A stretch of DNA of 64,000 nucleotides from an uncultured Ilyobacter sp. Lineage in GTDB: Bacteria > Fusobacteriota > Fusobacteriia > Fusobacteriales > Fusobacteriaceae. The stretch is from NCBI RefSeq assembly GCF_963668085.1, contig NZ_OY764058.1, positions 434,001 to 498,000 on the forward strand, given 5' to 3'. Positions 25,220 through 35,203 of this stretch are shown piece by piece (within the stretch, counting starts at the first letter, position 1; each line of letters starts with the position of its first letter). The notes beneath the pieces are model-generated. The model did no database searches. It was not told the origin of the DNA and was given only the letters and a program-made list of their open reading frames with translations. Made by a program: the position numbers and the translations under genes.

Positions 25220-25442
25220 ACCAGCCACCTCCAACTACTTAATTATACAGCATTATGAAAAAATAATGTATTGTTTTGACAAGAAACTTGTTTTTCTTCT
25301 TGATTTTTTTAAAATTTTTAAATTTAGGAAAACTATCTGAATATGGACTTGATTGTTTAATTATGTTATTCTTAATTTACAGGACAAAAAAATTATTTAT
25401 AAAAAATATTCCCATAAACAAAAGACAGGAGGGATCTCTCAA

Positions 25443-28217
25443 ATGAAAAAAATGAAAATTTTTATAACAACCTTGCTTTTAGTTGTTGTTACAGGACTAA
25501 ATGCTGCCGATCTTAAAGTTTCTGGTGAACTAGAACAAGGAAAACTAAAAAATGGTATGAAATACTATATTTACAAAAATAAAAAACCTGAAGACAAGGC
25601 CTATCTGTCGCTTATAGTAAATGCCGGCTCTCTTCAGGAAGATGAAGATCAGCTAGGGATGGCTCATTTTATAGAACACATGGCTTTCAACGGAACCAAG
25701 AGTTATCCGGGAAATATGTTAGTGAAGCATCTTCAATCTATTGGGATGAACTTTGGGGCAGATTTAAATGCCTTTACTGGCTTTGACAGAACCATTTATA
25801 AACTTCAGGTTCCCACAGATAGAACAGAAGAATTTGAGAAATCTTTTGAAGTATTAAAAGAATGGGCCAATGACATTACCTTTTTTTCAAAAGACACTAT
25901 AGATGAGAGAGGGGTAATACTTGAAGAATGGAGACTTAGGCAGGGTTTGTCTCAGAGAATTTCAGATGCTCAGAAAAAAGCCGTCTATGGTAAATCTAGA
26001 TACACTGAGAGGTTTCCCATAGGAGACCCGGACATTATAAAAAATGCAACTCCTGAACTTCTTAAAAGATATTATCACAAGTGGTACCATCCTAAAAATA
26101 TGGCTGTAGTTGCAGTTGGTGACTTTGATAAAAATCATGTAAAAGCTCTTTTGGAAAAATATTTCGACTATGACTCTAATTATGAGTTTAAAGAGAGCCC
26201 TAAGTACAGGATTGGTAAATCCAACGGTGAAATTACAGTTTTTACAGATCCAGAGATAACATCTATAACCTTTGATATTCTTACTAAGGAAAGTCTAGAA
26301 CCCATACAAGATCGAGAGAGCTATAAAAGAGCCATTATAGATGAAATATACGCTGGACTTCTTCAAAGCAGATTTGACAGTATCTCAAAAAAAGCGGATC
26401 CAACTATAGGTAAGGGGTATAGCTATCCTGTAGATCTTGGTAAGTATGATTCTGTACAGGTAACAGGGGCAATGTTAAGGGAAAAAGAGATAGAATCGGG
26501 AATATCTGAAGTCATAAGGCAGATGAAAAAACTTTCTGTCTACGGCCCAACTTCCTGGGAGATAGACGGAGAAAAATCCGAACTACTAATGTTTATGGAA
26601 AATGCCTATAAAAATAGAGAAAGTCGTGAACACAGTGATATCGCATCTGAGATAGAAGCAGACTATCTAGAGGGATACATATTTACAGATATAGAAAATG
26701 AAGCTGAGGTCTTTAGAGAGATTATAAAAGAGATCTCTTATAAGGATATATTGGAAAAGGCCAAGGAGGTCTATGAAAATTCAAATAAAGCCTTTTTTCT
26801 AACTGCTCCACAAAAGAAAAATTTGCATATACCCACTAAGGATGAAATTAAAAAAATAATTGAAAACACCAAAAACAAAAAACTACTAGAAGTTGGAAAA
26901 AACAGTAAGAAACCTGTTTTAAGGGTGAAGAATTTTTCAGAGGGAGAAATAACAGATAAAATTCAAGAGACAGATTTTCTACGTTATAAACTTTCAAATA
27001 ATATGGAAGTGATAATCAAAGAAACTGATTTTGACAAGGATAAAATCCTCATAAAACTCTTTAGCAAGGGGGGAAGTTCTCTCATGGACGAAAAGGGCTA
27101 TATAGCATCTAAACTGGCTCTCCCTGTGATATTGTCCTCTGGTATAGGAAATCTTTCTCCAGTGGAAACAGATATTTATATGAAGGGGAAAAATATACAG
27201 TTCCACCCCTATATATCTGATTATACCGAGGGAATAGATATGGAAACAGACAGAGAAAACCTTGTCACCGCCTTAAAAATTTTGAATATTTTCCTAACTC
27301 AGCCTAAAGTCGACAAGGATATTTATGAGAATTTCATAGTCCTTCAGAAACAGTATATAAATAACAGGAAAAACTCACCTAAAACACTATATAGGGATAA
27401 AATAAAGGAAATTGTATCTTCGAACCATCCAAGAAGAAAGCCCTTAACTTTAGAGGATTTAAACAAGATCAGTGAAAAGGACCTTATAGAGGCATTTAGG
27501 GATAGGTTCTCAGGTATAGGGGATTTTCAGGCAGTCATAGTGGGAAGTACCCGAGACATGGATATGGAAAATCTTATGCAAAAATATCTGGCTGGAATCC
27601 CTTCAAAAGATATTTCAGAAAGCCCTAAAAATTTAGATGTAAAGTTTCCAAAAGAAGTAACAAGGGAAAATGTAAAAAAAGGTACAGATAAAAAAGTTTC
27701 TGTCAACTTAATCTACCCCTATAAGGGGAAATACACTTATGAGAACAGGGTTAAATACCTTGGTGTTGCAAAAATTCTGGATATGATTCTCTTAGAAGAG
27801 ATAAGAGAAAAAATAGGCGGAATTTATACAATCTACGCTGATACAGAGTTAAGTCCTCTTAATTTTGGAGAAAACTACCTCACCATATCTTACAGCACAG
27901 ACCCAAAGAAAGCTGACATGGTTACCCAAGAGATAAAAAAAGTTCTGAAAAATGCCTTAGAGGGAAATTTTGAAGATAGGATATTAAAAAGTGTCGTCGA
28001 AAACTACGCCTTTAACTATGACTCTATCTTGAAAAAAAATGAGTTCTGGATCGACTATATAAGTAAAAGAGAGGGATTCGGAGATAATTTCAGAATCTTT
28101 TCACCAGAAAAATATAAAAAGACACTTAACAGAGAAAACATGATAAAATTTATGAACTATGCTGTAGATTCTGAAAACTATATTGAAGTAAGACTGATAC
28201 CTGAAAAATCTGAATAA
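25443..28217 (+). CDS. M16 family zinc metalloprotease (PqqL/pitrilysin-like)
   Basis: 924 residues from the ATG at 25443 (AGGAGGG eight bases upstream), with a signal peptide ending near LNAADL. The longer in-frame start at 25353 would bury the signal peptide. The inverted zinc motif HFIEH gives H75 and H79, with E78 as base; the third ligand is in the DERGVILEEWR region. Two M16 repeats are present and the second lacks the motif, as in periplasmic PqqL-type enzymes. Probably a periplasmic peptidase degrading small proteins or peptides. Monocistronic, with a terminator after it. Confidence 0.9.
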   Translation: MKKMKIFITTLLLVVVTGLNAADLKVSGELEQGKLKNGMKYYIYKNKKPEDKAYLSLIVNAGSLQEDEDQLGMAHFIEHMAFNGTKSYPGNMLVKHLQSIGMNFGADLNAFTGFDRTIYKLQVPTDRTEEFEKSFEVLKEWANDITFFSKDTIDERGVILEEWRLRQGLSQRISDAQKKAVYGKSRYTERFPIGDPDIIKNATPELLKRYYHKWYHPKNMAVVAVGDFDKNHVKALLEKYFDYDSNYEFKESPKYRIGKSNGEITVFTDPEITSITFDILTKESLEPIQDRESYKRAIIDEIYAGLLQSRFDSISKKADPTIGKGYSYPVDLGKYDSVQVTGAMLREKEIESGISEVIRQMKKLSVYGPTSWEIDGEKSELLMFMENAYKNRESREHSDIASEIEADYLEGYIFTDIENEAEVFREIIKEISYKDILEKAKEVYENSNKAFFLTAPQKKNLHIPTKDEIKKIIENTKNKKLLEVGKNSKKPVLRVKNFSEGEITDKIQETDFLRYKLSNNMEVIIKETDFDKDKILIKLFSKGGSSLMDEKGYIASKLALPVILSSGIGNLSPVETDIYMKGKNIQFHPYISDYTEGIDMETDRENLVTALKILNIFLTQPKVDKDIYENFIVLQKQYINNRKNSPKTLYRDKIKEIVSSNHPRRKPLTLEDLNKISEKDLIEAFRDRFSGIGDFQAVIVGSTRDMDMENLMQKYLAGIPSKDISESPKNLDVKFPKEVTRENVKKGTDKKVSVNLIYPYKGKYTYENRVKYLGVAKILDMILLEEIREKIGGIYTIYADTELSPLNFGENYLTISYSTDPKKADMVTQEIKKVLKNALEGNFEDRILKSVVENYAFNYDSILKKNEFWIDYISKREGFGDNFRIFSPEKYKKTLNRENMIKFMNYAVDSENYIEVRLIPEKSE

Positions 28218-28273
28218 AACTCTTTTTCGGATTTATCCTAGGAAGATAAATAATAATGTAAATAAATGATCTG

Positions 28274-28311
28274 AAAAAGTTCGTCTATGCTCTATGAGGC
28301 GGACTTTTTCA
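28274..28311 (+). terminator. Terminator after the M16 peptidase
   Basis: GAAAAAGTTCGTC / GGCGGACTTTTTC arms with a 12-base loop; A/T tracts at both ends. Confidence 0.8.
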
Positions 28312-28344
28312 TTATAAATATTAAAAACTTTAAAAGGAGTCTTT

Positions 28345-28647
28345 ATGAATCTACAACAACTAAAAAACAAAGATTTTTCTTTCGTATATATCTCACGAGA
28401 AGAATGTTCAGTATGTCACGCACTTCATCCAAAAATAAAAAAACTTTCTGAAAAATATCGAAAAGCCAGTTTCCAAAAGATTGATCTAGATGAATTTCCT
28501 CAGGCGGCAGGTGAATTCATGGTTTTTTCCATACCGGCTCTTATTGTTTATTCTAGAGGGAAAGAACTGTATAGAGGTGCCCGTTTTTTTAATTTAAGTG
28601 AGCTTGAAATACAGTTATACAGGTACTATAATTCTATCTTTTATTAA
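28345..28647 (+). CDS. Thioredoxin-like protein
   Basis: 100 residues with one thioredoxin fold: CSVC redox pair at C21 and C24, FQKIDLDEFP, and the cis-Pro in FSIPALIVYSRGKEL. The Trp before the CxxC is missing (SREEC). No signal peptide, so cytoplasmic. Resembles YtpP/co-chaperone-like small thioredoxins. AAAGGAGT lies before the ATG. Stands alone, convergent with the trp operon. Confidence 0.82.
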   Translation: MNLQQLKNKDFSFVYISREECSVCHALHPKIKKLSEKYRKASFQKIDLDEFPQAAGEFMVFSIPALIVYSRGKELYRGARFFNLSELEIQLYRYYNSIFY

Positions 28648-28660
28648 ATTCACTGGCAAT

Positions 28661-28686
28661 AAAAAAAAGGGGCCTCTAAAGCCCCT
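28661..28686 (-). terminator. Terminator of the trp operon
   Basis: Minus strand AGGGGC / GCCCCT arms with a short loop and eight T. Lies 36 bases after the trpA stop codon. Confidence 0.88.
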
Positions 28687-28721
28687 CTACTAAAAACTAT
28701 AAATATAAATGCAACTTTTTT

Positions 28722-29474
28722 TTATTTTAACAAAGAGGCAACAAAATCTTCAACTTCTTTTGAACTTCCATCTGTTTTTTCTATTACCTTAACAATAGCA
28801 CTTCCAACTATAGCCGCATCGGCGTATCTGTTTACATCTTCAACCATCTTATTGTGGGATATCCCGAAACCTAGAGCAACAGGTATATCAGTGTATTTTT
28901 TAATTTCAGAAACTATTTCAGAAGCCTTGTTACTTATTGTGTCTCTAGTACCTGTGACTCCAAAAGATGAGATACAGTAAACAAAGCCTGTAGCATCTTT
29001 TACAATGCTTTCTATTCTGTCTTCTGAGTTAAGTGCCACAAGTGGGATTATACTTACTGCGGGATTTTTCGGAAGTTCCTTTTGTTCTTCCATTGGAAGA
29101 TCGGGAATAATAAGTCCGTCAACACCAGTTTCTTCACATTTTTTCAGGAACTCTTCCCCTCCATAATTATGAATAGTATTATAGTAAACAAGGAAAACTA
29201 AAGGTATCTGACTTTCTTTTCTTATTTCCGTAACTGCATCAAATATTTTCTGAATGGAGATATCCTTTGACAGGGCTCTTGTAGAGGCAGCCTGGATAAC
29301 AGGTCCGTCTGCTAGAGGATCTGAATATGGGATACCTATCTCAACAAGTGCTGCTCCTCCACGCTCCATAGCAAACACAAGTTCAGGAGTTTTCTCAATA
29401 CAAGGGTCCCCCGCAGTGAGATAGGCTATCAGATTTTTTTCTCCCTTTTTTAGTGAATTTTCTATTCTACCCAT
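28722..29474 (-). CDS. trpA: Tryptophan synthase alpha subunit
   Basis: 250 residues, TIM barrel. IAYLTAGDP is the N-terminal signature, LVEIGIPYSDPLADGPVIQ carries the catalytic Glu and Asp60-equivalent, and VALGFGISH is the phosphate-binding loop. It cleaves indole-3-glycerol phosphate to indole and glyceraldehyde-3-phosphate, passing indole to TrpB. It overlaps trpB by one base. Last gene of the operon. Confidence 0.96.
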   Translation of the reverse strand: MGRIENSLKKGEKNLIAYLTAGDPCIEKTPELVFAMERGGAALVEIGIPYSDPLADGPVIQAASTRALSKDISIQKIFDAVTEIRKESQIPLVFLVYYNTIHNYGGEEFLKKCEETGVDGLIIPDLPMEEQKELPKNPAVSIIPLVALNSEDRIESIVKDATGFVYCISSFGVTGTRDTISNKASEIVSEIKKYTDIPVALGFGISHNKMVEDVNRYADAAIVGSAIVKVIEKTDGSSKEVEDFVASLLK

Positions 29475-30652
29475 TACAGCTCCCCCTTTTGATATACTTC
29501 TAATACTGTGTTTATGTCTTTATCTCCACGCCCAGAAAGATTAATTACCAAAATCTCATCCTTTGACATCTCTTTTGCTACCTTTACTGCATAGGCTACT
29601 GCATGGGCACTTTCTAATGCCGGAATAATTCCCTCTACTTCGCAAAGAAGCTTGAAACCGCCTAGGGCCTCTTTGTCGTTTATAGGGCCGTATTCCGCTC
29701 TTTTGCTGTCATATAAAAAGGCATGTTCCGGTCCTACACCAGGGTAATCTAGACCTGCAGATATAGAGTGTGCCGGCGTGATATTCCCCATATCGTCTTG
29801 TAGAAGATATGTCTTCATTCCATGAATGACTCCCTTGCTTCCCTTGAGCATTGCAAGGGCATGCTTGTCTGTATCTATTCCTTCTCCTGCAGCCTCTACA
29901 CCGATGAGTCTAACCTCCTTGTCATTGACAAAAGGATAGAATATACCCATGGCATTTGATCCTCCCCCTATAGCAGCTACTATAGCGTCAGGAAGTCTCC
30001 CCTCCTTTTCCATTATCTGTTTCTTTGTCTCATCTCCTATTATCCTCTGGAAATCCCTTACCATTGTAGGGTAAGGATGAGGACCCACAACTGAACCTAT
30101 CACGTAAAATGTATCGTCTATTCTGGCAACCCACTGTCTGATAGCCTCATTTGTAGCGTCTTTCAGGGTTCCTGTCCCTGAGGTCACCGAAGTTACAGTA
30201 GCTCCTAAAAGTCTCATTCTAAAGACATTCATCTCCTGTCTTACTATGTCTTCCTCTCCCATGAATACCTCACACTCCATTCCTAGAAGTGCGGCTCCTG
30301 TGGCAGTGGCCACTCCGTGCTGTCCTGCTCCTGTTTCGGCTATAACCTTTGTCTTACCCATTCTTTTGGCAAGAAGGAGTTGACCCATTACGTTGTTTAT
30401 CTTGTGAGCACCTGTATGATTCAGGTCTTCCCTCTTGAGATATATCTTCGCTCCCCCTACATGCTCTGTGAGAGAAGCTGCATAGTATAGAGGTGTTTCT
30501 CTGCCTACATAATCCTTTAGATAATAATTCAGTTCTTTGCTAAATTCTTCGTCCTCTTTATATTTTAAGTACGCTTTTTCCAAATTTTCAAGAGGCTTCA
30601 TCAAAGTCTCCGGCACATACTGCCCTCCAAAATCACCAAATTTTCTATCCAT
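29474..30652 (-). CDS. trpB: Tryptophan synthase beta subunit
   Basis: 392 residues. PLP Lys in [11 protein letters not shown], catalytic Glu in [12 protein letters not shown]-phosphate loop GGGSNAMG and C-terminal [19 protein letters not shown] at the N-terminus places it with the TrpB1 type that works with TrpA. It condenses indole with serine. It overlaps trpF by eight bases. Confidence 0.97.
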   Translation of the reverse strand: MDRKFGDFGGQYVPETLMKPLENLEKAYLKYKEDEEFSKELNYYLKDYVGRETPLYYAASLTEHVGGAKIYLKREDLNHTGAHKINNVMGQLLLAKRMGKTKVIAETGAGQHGVATATGAALLGMECEVFMGEEDIVRQEMNVFRMRLLGATVTSVTSGTGTLKDATNEAIRQWVARIDDTFYVIGSVVGPHPYPTMVRDFQRIIGDETKKQIMEKEGRLPDAIVAAIGGGSNAMGIFYPFVNDKEVRLIGVEAAGEGIDTDKHALAMLKGSKGVIHGMKTYLLQDDMGNITPAHSISAGLDYPGVGPEHAFLYDSKRAEYGPINDKEALGGFKLLCEVEGIIPALESAHAVAYAVKVAKEMSKDEILVINLSGRGDKDINTVLEVYQKGEL

Positions 30653-31247
30653 GTAACCTTACCTCCCCTATAAATTTTTCCACTTTTTCTCTAGATTTCC
30701 CGTTATTTCCCTCTACACCTGAGCTTACATCAACAACCTGTGGTTTTACTTTTTTCACAGCTTCGGCTATATTTTCAGGATTCAGTCCCCCTGCAAGAAT
30801 TATCTTATAGCTTTCTGACAAGCCTTTTATATTATTCCAGTCAAATTTCTTACCGCTTCCTGGGACACTAGAATCCACTAGAAAGGCATCTGCACAGCCG
30901 TCATATTTTTTTATATTTTCAATTATATTTTCGTCTCCTACAAAACTTTTCCATATCTCATAATCTTTAAAGCTACTGCAATATTCTGGTGATTCCTTAC
31001 CGTGGAACTGTAATATGTCAAGTTCACAGGCCTTGGCTATCTTAGTAACTTTTTCTGGGTCTTCATCTACAAAGACCCCTACTTTTTTTATTTTACCATC
31101 TAAATTTTTAGATAGTTCTGCGGCCTTTTCAAGGGTAACCTGTCTTTTTGATTTTGCAAATACAAGACCTATATAATCAGGCTTGAGATCATTTACTATC
31201 TCTACATCTGATTGGTTTTTTATGCCGCATATTTTTGCCTCAGTCAT
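30645..31247 (-). CDS. trpF: Phosphoribosylanthranilate isomerase
   Basis: 200 residues, small TIM barrel. [11 protein letters not shown] carries the catalytic Cys, GVFVDE and LQFHG are conserved strands, [16 protein letters not shown] holds the catalytic Asp, and VDVSSGVEG is the phosphate site. It isomerises PRA to CdRP. Separate from trpC (not fused as in E. coli) but overlapping it by eight bases. Confidence 0.95.
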   Translation of the reverse strand: MTEAKICGIKNQSDVEIVNDLKPDYIGLVFAKSKRQVTLEKAAELSKNLDGKIKKVGVFVDEDPEKVTKIAKACELDILQFHGKESPEYCSSFKDYEIWKSFVGDENIIENIKKYDGCADAFLVDSSVPGSGKKFDWNNIKGLSESYKIILAGGLNPENIAEAVKKVKPQVVDVSSGVEGNNGKSREKVEKFIGEVRLHG

Positions 31248-32013
31248 TAAATTCCTCCTTTAATTCCCGGGCAAGCTCTTCTATACTCTCAGATCTCATA
31301 AAGGCTTCCCCTATAAGGACACCACTTATTCTTCCCTTTTTAAGTTTTTTTACATCTTCTCTCCTGCTTATCCCGCTTTCACCTATTACCAGCACATCTT
31401 CCGGAATATCTTTAGAAAGCTCGATGCAGTTGTTTAGATCCACATTAAAGGTCTTCAAATCTCTGTTGTTAATACCGATTATTTTAGCCCCTGCCTTTAG
31501 TGCTCTTTTTACTTCCTCATCACTATGGGCCTCTACAAGGGGCTCCATTTGCAAGTCTCTAGCTATACCGATGAATTTTTTTAAGGTTTCATCATCTAAA
31601 ATACTTACAATTAGAAGGACTGCCGAGGCTCCTAAGGTTCTAGCCTCATATATCTGGACTTCATCGATTATGAAGTCTTTACAGAGAGTAGGAAGTTTTA
31701 TAATATCTGAAACCTCCTTTAGATACTGGGGATTTCCCTTGAAATAGTCAACTTCTGTGAGAACTGATACCGCATCTACACAGGTGTCATATACTGCCGC
31801 TATAGCCTTGTGATCAAACATCTCCTTTATTATCCCCTTAGAGGGTGAGGCCTTTTTTACCTCGCCTATAATAGAAAGGCCACTTTTTTTCATAGCCTCA
31901 TAAAAACTTGGAGGAGTATCCATATTTTTGGCTATCTCAGCCAGTTTATTTTTATCAAGGGAGATTTTCTTTAGATATTCTTTTTTAGACTTTACTATCT
32001 CATCTAATATCAT
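31240..32013 (-). CDS. trpC: Indole-3-glycerol-phosphate synthase
   Basis: 257 residues. GEVKKASPSKG contains the catalytic Lys, VLTEVDYFKG and LCKDFIID follow, then GINNRDLKTF and the GESGI phosphate loop. Standard length for stand-alone TrpC. Directly abuts trpD (stop and start adjacent). Confidence 0.96.
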   Translation of the reverse strand: MILDEIVKSKKEYLKKISLDKNKLAEIAKNMDTPPSFYEAMKKSGLSIIGEVKKASPSKGIIKEMFDHKAIAAVYDTCVDAVSVLTEVDYFKGNPQYLKEVSDIIKLPTLCKDFIIDEVQIYEARTLGASAVLLIVSILDDETLKKFIGIARDLQMEPLVEAHSDEEVKRALKAGAKIIGINNRDLKTFNVDLNNCIELSKDIPEDVLVIGESGISRREDVKKLKKGRISGVLIGEAFMRSESIEELARELKEEFND

Positions 32014-33021
32014 CTATTTCACCCTCTCTATAAAGTTGTTTACTGTTTCCATTACTACCCCTTCATCTATGAGCTTTCCAGCTAGTTTAACACCTTCAGT
32101 GATATTTTCTGTTTTCCCGTTTATAAAAAGTGCCGCTCCTGCATTCAGAAGCAGGACATCTCTCTTGGCACCTCTTTCTTTTCCTGAAAGGGCATCTATT
32201 AGAAGTTGTCTGTTTTCGTCAGGGTCTCCTCCCTTTATATCCTCAAGAGTGGCTCTTTTCAGTCCAAAATTTTCCGGGAATATCTCATACTCTTTTATTC
32301 TTCCGTTTTCCACCTCTACCACTCTTGTCTTACCAGTTATTGATATTTCGTCGGCCCCGTCTTCCACACCGTGGACAATAAGGGCTCTCTTGCATCCCAT
32401 TTTTATAAGGGCATCTGCCATATTGTCCATGAGTTTTTTATCATATACCCCTAAAAGCATGTGGTTGGCCTTACCTGGATTTGCTAGAGGCCCGAGAATA
32501 TTAAATATTGTTCTCACACCCATGGCTTTTCTCACACCTGCCACCTCTTTCATGCTGTGGTGATATACAGGTGCAAAGAGAAAGGACATTCCAGTCTCTT
32601 CCAAGGCTTTTTTCATTCCTTCTTTTGTTGTAGTCAGGTTCATTCCAAGGCTTTGAAGTACATCGGCACTTCCAGACTTACTAGAAACCGATCTGTTTCC
32701 ATGCTTTATAACCCTTATCCCAGCTGCTGCAGCTATAAAAGCCGTTCCTGTGGATATATTGATACTATGTATCCCGTCTCCCCCTGTACCTACTGGATCA
32801 AAGGAGTCTAAATCATTTTCAAAGGCAACGGCTCTGTCTCTCATAAAGGTTGCTCCACCAATTATCTCTTGGGAGGTTTCTCCTTTTATTTTAAGGGCAG
32901 TTAGTATAGAGGCCGTCTGTACATCAGATAACTTGCCATCAAACATATCCTCCATAAGACTGTACATCTCTTTTGAAGTAAGATTATTTCCATCTAATAA
33001 TTTTCTGTATACATCGCTCAT
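32014..33021 (-). CDS. trpD: Anthranilate phosphoribosyltransferase
   Basis: 335 residues. Conserved motifs DPVGTGGDG (PRPP binding), NISTGTAF, HGNRSVSSKSGSADVL and GVRTIFNILGPLANP. It adds phosphoribosyl to anthranilate. Not fused to the glutaminase: trpG is a separate gene immediately upstream. Confidence 0.96.
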   Translation of the reverse strand: MSDVYRKLLDGNNLTSKEMYSLMEDMFDGKLSDVQTASILTALKIKGETSQEIIGGATFMRDRAVAFENDLDSFDPVGTGGDGIHSINISTGTAFIAAAAGIRVIKHGNRSVSSKSGSADVLQSLGMNLTTTKEGMKKALEETGMSFLFAPVYHHSMKEVAGVRKAMGVRTIFNILGPLANPGKANHMLLGVYDKKLMDNMADALIKMGCKRALIVHGVEDGADEISITGKTRVVEVENGRIKEYEIFPENFGLKRATLEDIKGGDPDENRQLLIDALSGKERGAKRDVLLLNAGAALFINGKTENITEGVKLAGKLIDEGVVMETVNNFIERVK

Positions 33022-33591
33022 TTACATCACCTCTTCCAAAAAATTCTTCATCATTTCTTTCCCTTTTGGGGTATTTATCGACTCTGGGTGAAACTGCAAG
33101 CCTACCACAGGATAATTTTTATGTTTTACAGCCATTACCTCGCCATCATCTGTTTCTGCCAATATTTCCAGGATTTCAGGCATACTGTTTTTCTTTACTA
33201 TCAGTGAATGATATCTTGCTATTTGGACATCCTGCTCTAGCCCCTTAAATATGCTTGTTCCTGTATGCTTTATATAAGAGACTTTTCCATGAACAGCTTT
33301 ACTAGCAATAACAACGTCTCCTCCAAAGGCTTCACCGATAGTCTGGTGCCCTAGACATATTCCAAGGATGGGATATTCCTTATGCAGCTTTTTTACTACT
33401 TCTAGGCATATACCTGCATCTTTTGGAGCCTTTGGTCCAGGTGATAATACTATTACATCTGGGTTCAATTCTCTTATTTCTTCTATTGTTATCTTATCAT
33501 TTCTCACTACTTTTATATCCCTGTGAAGCTCCCCTATAAGGTGATATAAGTTATATGTAAATGAATCATAATTGTCTATCAAAAGTATCAT
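33022..33591 (-). CDS. trpG: Anthranilate synthase glutaminase component
   Basis: 189 residues, class I glutamine amidotransferase. NYDSFTYNL at the N-terminus, LSPGPKAP, nucleophile C79 in GICLGHQTI and the His-Glu of FHPESI. It supplies ammonia to TrpE. In many bacteria such a protein also serves PabB; no pabB is seen here. Abuts trpD with no gap. Confidence 0.95.
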   Translation of the reverse strand: MILLIDNYDSFTYNLYHLIGELHRDIKVVRNDKITIEEIRELNPDVIVLSPGPKAPKDAGICLEVVKKLHKEYPILGICLGHQTIGEAFGGDVVIASKAVHGKVSYIKHTGTSIFKGLEQDVQIARYHSLIVKKNSMPEILEILAETDDGEVMAVKHKNYPVVGLQFHPESINTPKGKEMMKNFLEEVM

Positions 33592-33594
33592 ATC

Positions 33595-34950
33595 TTATTC
33601 CCCCCTAAAAATCTTAGTTATGGCAGCCCCTTTATTTCTACACTCCATATACTCACTTGCTGGTACAGAATCAAGTACTATACCGGCTCCAGCCTGATAT
33701 ATATATTCCCCATTTTTGTGCATAAGGGATCTTATTGTTATGCAGGTATCCATATCCCCGTTAAAGTTGATATAACCTACTGCTCCTCCGTAAAATCCTC
33801 TTCTCTCTTTTTCAAACTCTTCGATTATTTCCATAGCTCTGATCTTTGGGGCTCCAGAAAGAGTCCCTGCAGGAAGTACTGAGGCTATTACCGAAAAGGC
33901 ATCTTCCCCTTTTTTTATCTCTCCCTCTACAAGAGATACTATATGCATTACATGAGAGTATTTTTTTACTTCCATATACTCTGTCACTTTGACAGTACCT
34001 ATCTCAGATACTTTTCCTATATCATTTCTGGCAAGGTCTACGAGCATTACATGTTCTGCCTTTTCTTTATCATCTGCCATGAGATCTATAGCAAACTGTT
34101 CATCCTCTTGTTCATCTTTTCCTCTAGGTCTTGTCCCGGCAATTGGAACAGTTTTTATTATTCCCTCTTGTAGGCTAACAAGTCTTTCTGGAGAACTTCC
34201 TATAATCTGGTGAGTTCCATAATCTAAGAAAAACATATATGGAGAAGGATTTATCTCTTTTAACCTCTTATATATTTCAAAGGGATGTTTGTTGCTAGTA
34301 ACCCTGAATCTCTGAGACAATACCACCTGAAAAATATCTCCCTGAACTATATAATCCTTTGCCTTTCTTACTATCTCTTCAAACTCCTCTTGAGTAGTAT
34401 TCCCTATTATCTCTTCACAGTCGCTGTTAAGGACTTTGATTTCTATATTGTTTTCTAATCTTTTTTCTAATTCATCGAGAAGTTCTTCTCCCTCTTTCTC
34501 ATTTTCTGCTATTGCAGTAAAATACATCTCACCTGTGTCATGATTGATCACTGCACCCTTTTCAAAGATCATCATTACACTTTCACCTACCGTAGGATCA
34601 TATGGATTTTCCATAGGAAGCTCCTCATAGTCTCTTATGATATCATAGGCTATGTTTCCATAGGCTCCACCTACATATGGCTTAGGAGCATTTTCAACCT
34701 CTATACCGTCCAAGGCCTCTTTGATGATCTCTAGAAACCTTTTATCCTTTTTACAAGACTCCCCGTCTACGATGTATTCTGTGACTCTGTCTTCAAATAC
34801 TCTTTTAGGTCCTCCCCCTATAAAGGTAAAGCCGGTATCCTTTTCATCACTTTCAAAAAGTATCCCCCTATCGCCATTTGACAGCTTGAGATACAAGTCG
34901 TTGGTTGTAATCTCTTTTGTTATTCCCCTGAAAAAAACTTTTTTCCTCAT
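33595..34950 (-). CDS. trpE: Anthranilate synthase component I
   Basis: 451 residues, chorismate-binding enzyme. The Trp-feedback region near the N-terminus reads ILFESDEK (E. coli LLES type). The catalytic half shows DIFQVVLSQRF, SPSPYMFF-like NPSPYMFFLD, GSSPERLVSL, PIAGTRPRG, DLARNDIGKV and PAGTLSGAPKIRAMEII. Somewhat short for the family, with a reduced N-terminal part. GGGGGG precedes the ATG. First structural gene, three bases before trpG, and controlled by the leader at 35092-35172. Confidence 0.96.
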   Translation of the reverse strand: MRKKVFFRGITKEITTNDLYLKLSNGDRGILFESDEKDTGFTFIGGGPKRVFEDRVTEYIVDGESCKKDKRFLEIIKEALDGIEVENAPKPYVGGAYGNIAYDIIRDYEELPMENPYDPTVGESVMMIFEKGAVINHDTGEMYFTAIAENEKEGEELLDELEKRLENNIEIKVLNSDCEEIIGNTTQEEFEEIVRKAKDYIVQGDIFQVVLSQRFRVTSNKHPFEIYKRLKEINPSPYMFFLDYGTHQIIGSSPERLVSLQEGIIKTVPIAGTRPRGKDEQEDEQFAIDLMADDKEKAEHVMLVDLARNDIGKVSEIGTVKVTEYMEVKKYSHVMHIVSLVEGEIKKGEDAFSVIASVLPAGTLSGAPKIRAMEIIEEFEKERRGFYGGAVGYINFNGDMDTCITIRSLMHKNGEYIYQAGAGIVLDSVPASEYMECRNKGAAITKIFRGE

Positions 34951-34963
34951 TATTCCCCCCTAT

Positions 34964-34994
34964 AAAAAAAGACCCACTATTCAGTCAGGTCTTT
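34964..34994 (-). terminator. Second terminator hairpin in the trp leader
   Basis: Minus strand AAAGACC / GGTCTTT arms with an inner ACT / AGT pairing and a tail of seven T, ending about 15 bases before trpE. It lies just after the main attenuator, so the leader carries tandem terminators. Which signal, if any, controls this second one is unclear. Confidence 0.7.
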
Positions 34995-35003
34995 GAAAAT
35001 TTG

Positions 35004-35033
35004 TAATAAAAAACCTGCTCCCTAGGGAACAGG
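35004..35033 (-). terminator. trp attenuator terminator
   Basis: Minus strand CCTGTTCCC / GGGAGCAGG arms with a TA loop, followed by TTTTTTATT. AGGGAA just after the leader-peptide stop (plus 35084-35089) can pair with TTCCCT in the 5' arm, giving a competing antiterminator. This is the classic layout of ribosome-mediated attenuation. Confidence 0.88.
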
Positions 35034-35091
35034 CATTGCTTACAATAATTTTTCTTATAATTGTTTTTGGTATATTCCAAAAATTCCCTTT

Positions 35092-35172
35092 TTATGAAAG
35101 AGCAGCAAAACCTGATAATTTATTTGATTGGTCTGATATGCTATTCTTCCACCACCAAGTAAATCTCATCAT
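35092..35172 (-). CDS. trpL: trp leader peptide with three consecutive Trp codons
   Basis: A 26-residue ORF beginning MMRFTWWWKNS. TGG codons 6-8 are consecutive. GGAGGAG lies seven bases before the first ATG. The stop codon is about 60 bases before the attenuator stem and about 140 before trpE. A ribosome stalled at the Trp codons would free the downstream RNA to form the antiterminator. It is too short for normal gene calling. No such peptide is expected as a stable product; its translation is the regulatory act. Confidence 0.92.
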   Translation of the reverse strand: MMRFTWWWKNSISDQSNKLSGFAALS

Positions 35173-35203
35173 GGTTTCTCCTCCTTCACTATTGTTTTGT
35201 ATT

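Noticed and set aside
25353..25442. Longer M16 peptidase start at 25353
   Set aside because: It would place 30 Lys-rich residues before a typical signal peptide. AGGAGGG sits just before the ATG at 25443.
31235..32563. Long plus-strand ORFs (170 and 211 codons) opposite trpC and trpD
   Set aside because: Both are Ser/Phe/Ile-rich mirror frames of conserved trp genes with no ribosome sites.
34964..35172. T-box riboswitch as the trp control element
   Set aside because: No T-box sequence (AGGGTGGNACCGCG) or specifier-loop structure was seen in the trp or aro leader. The leader peptides explain the structures better.
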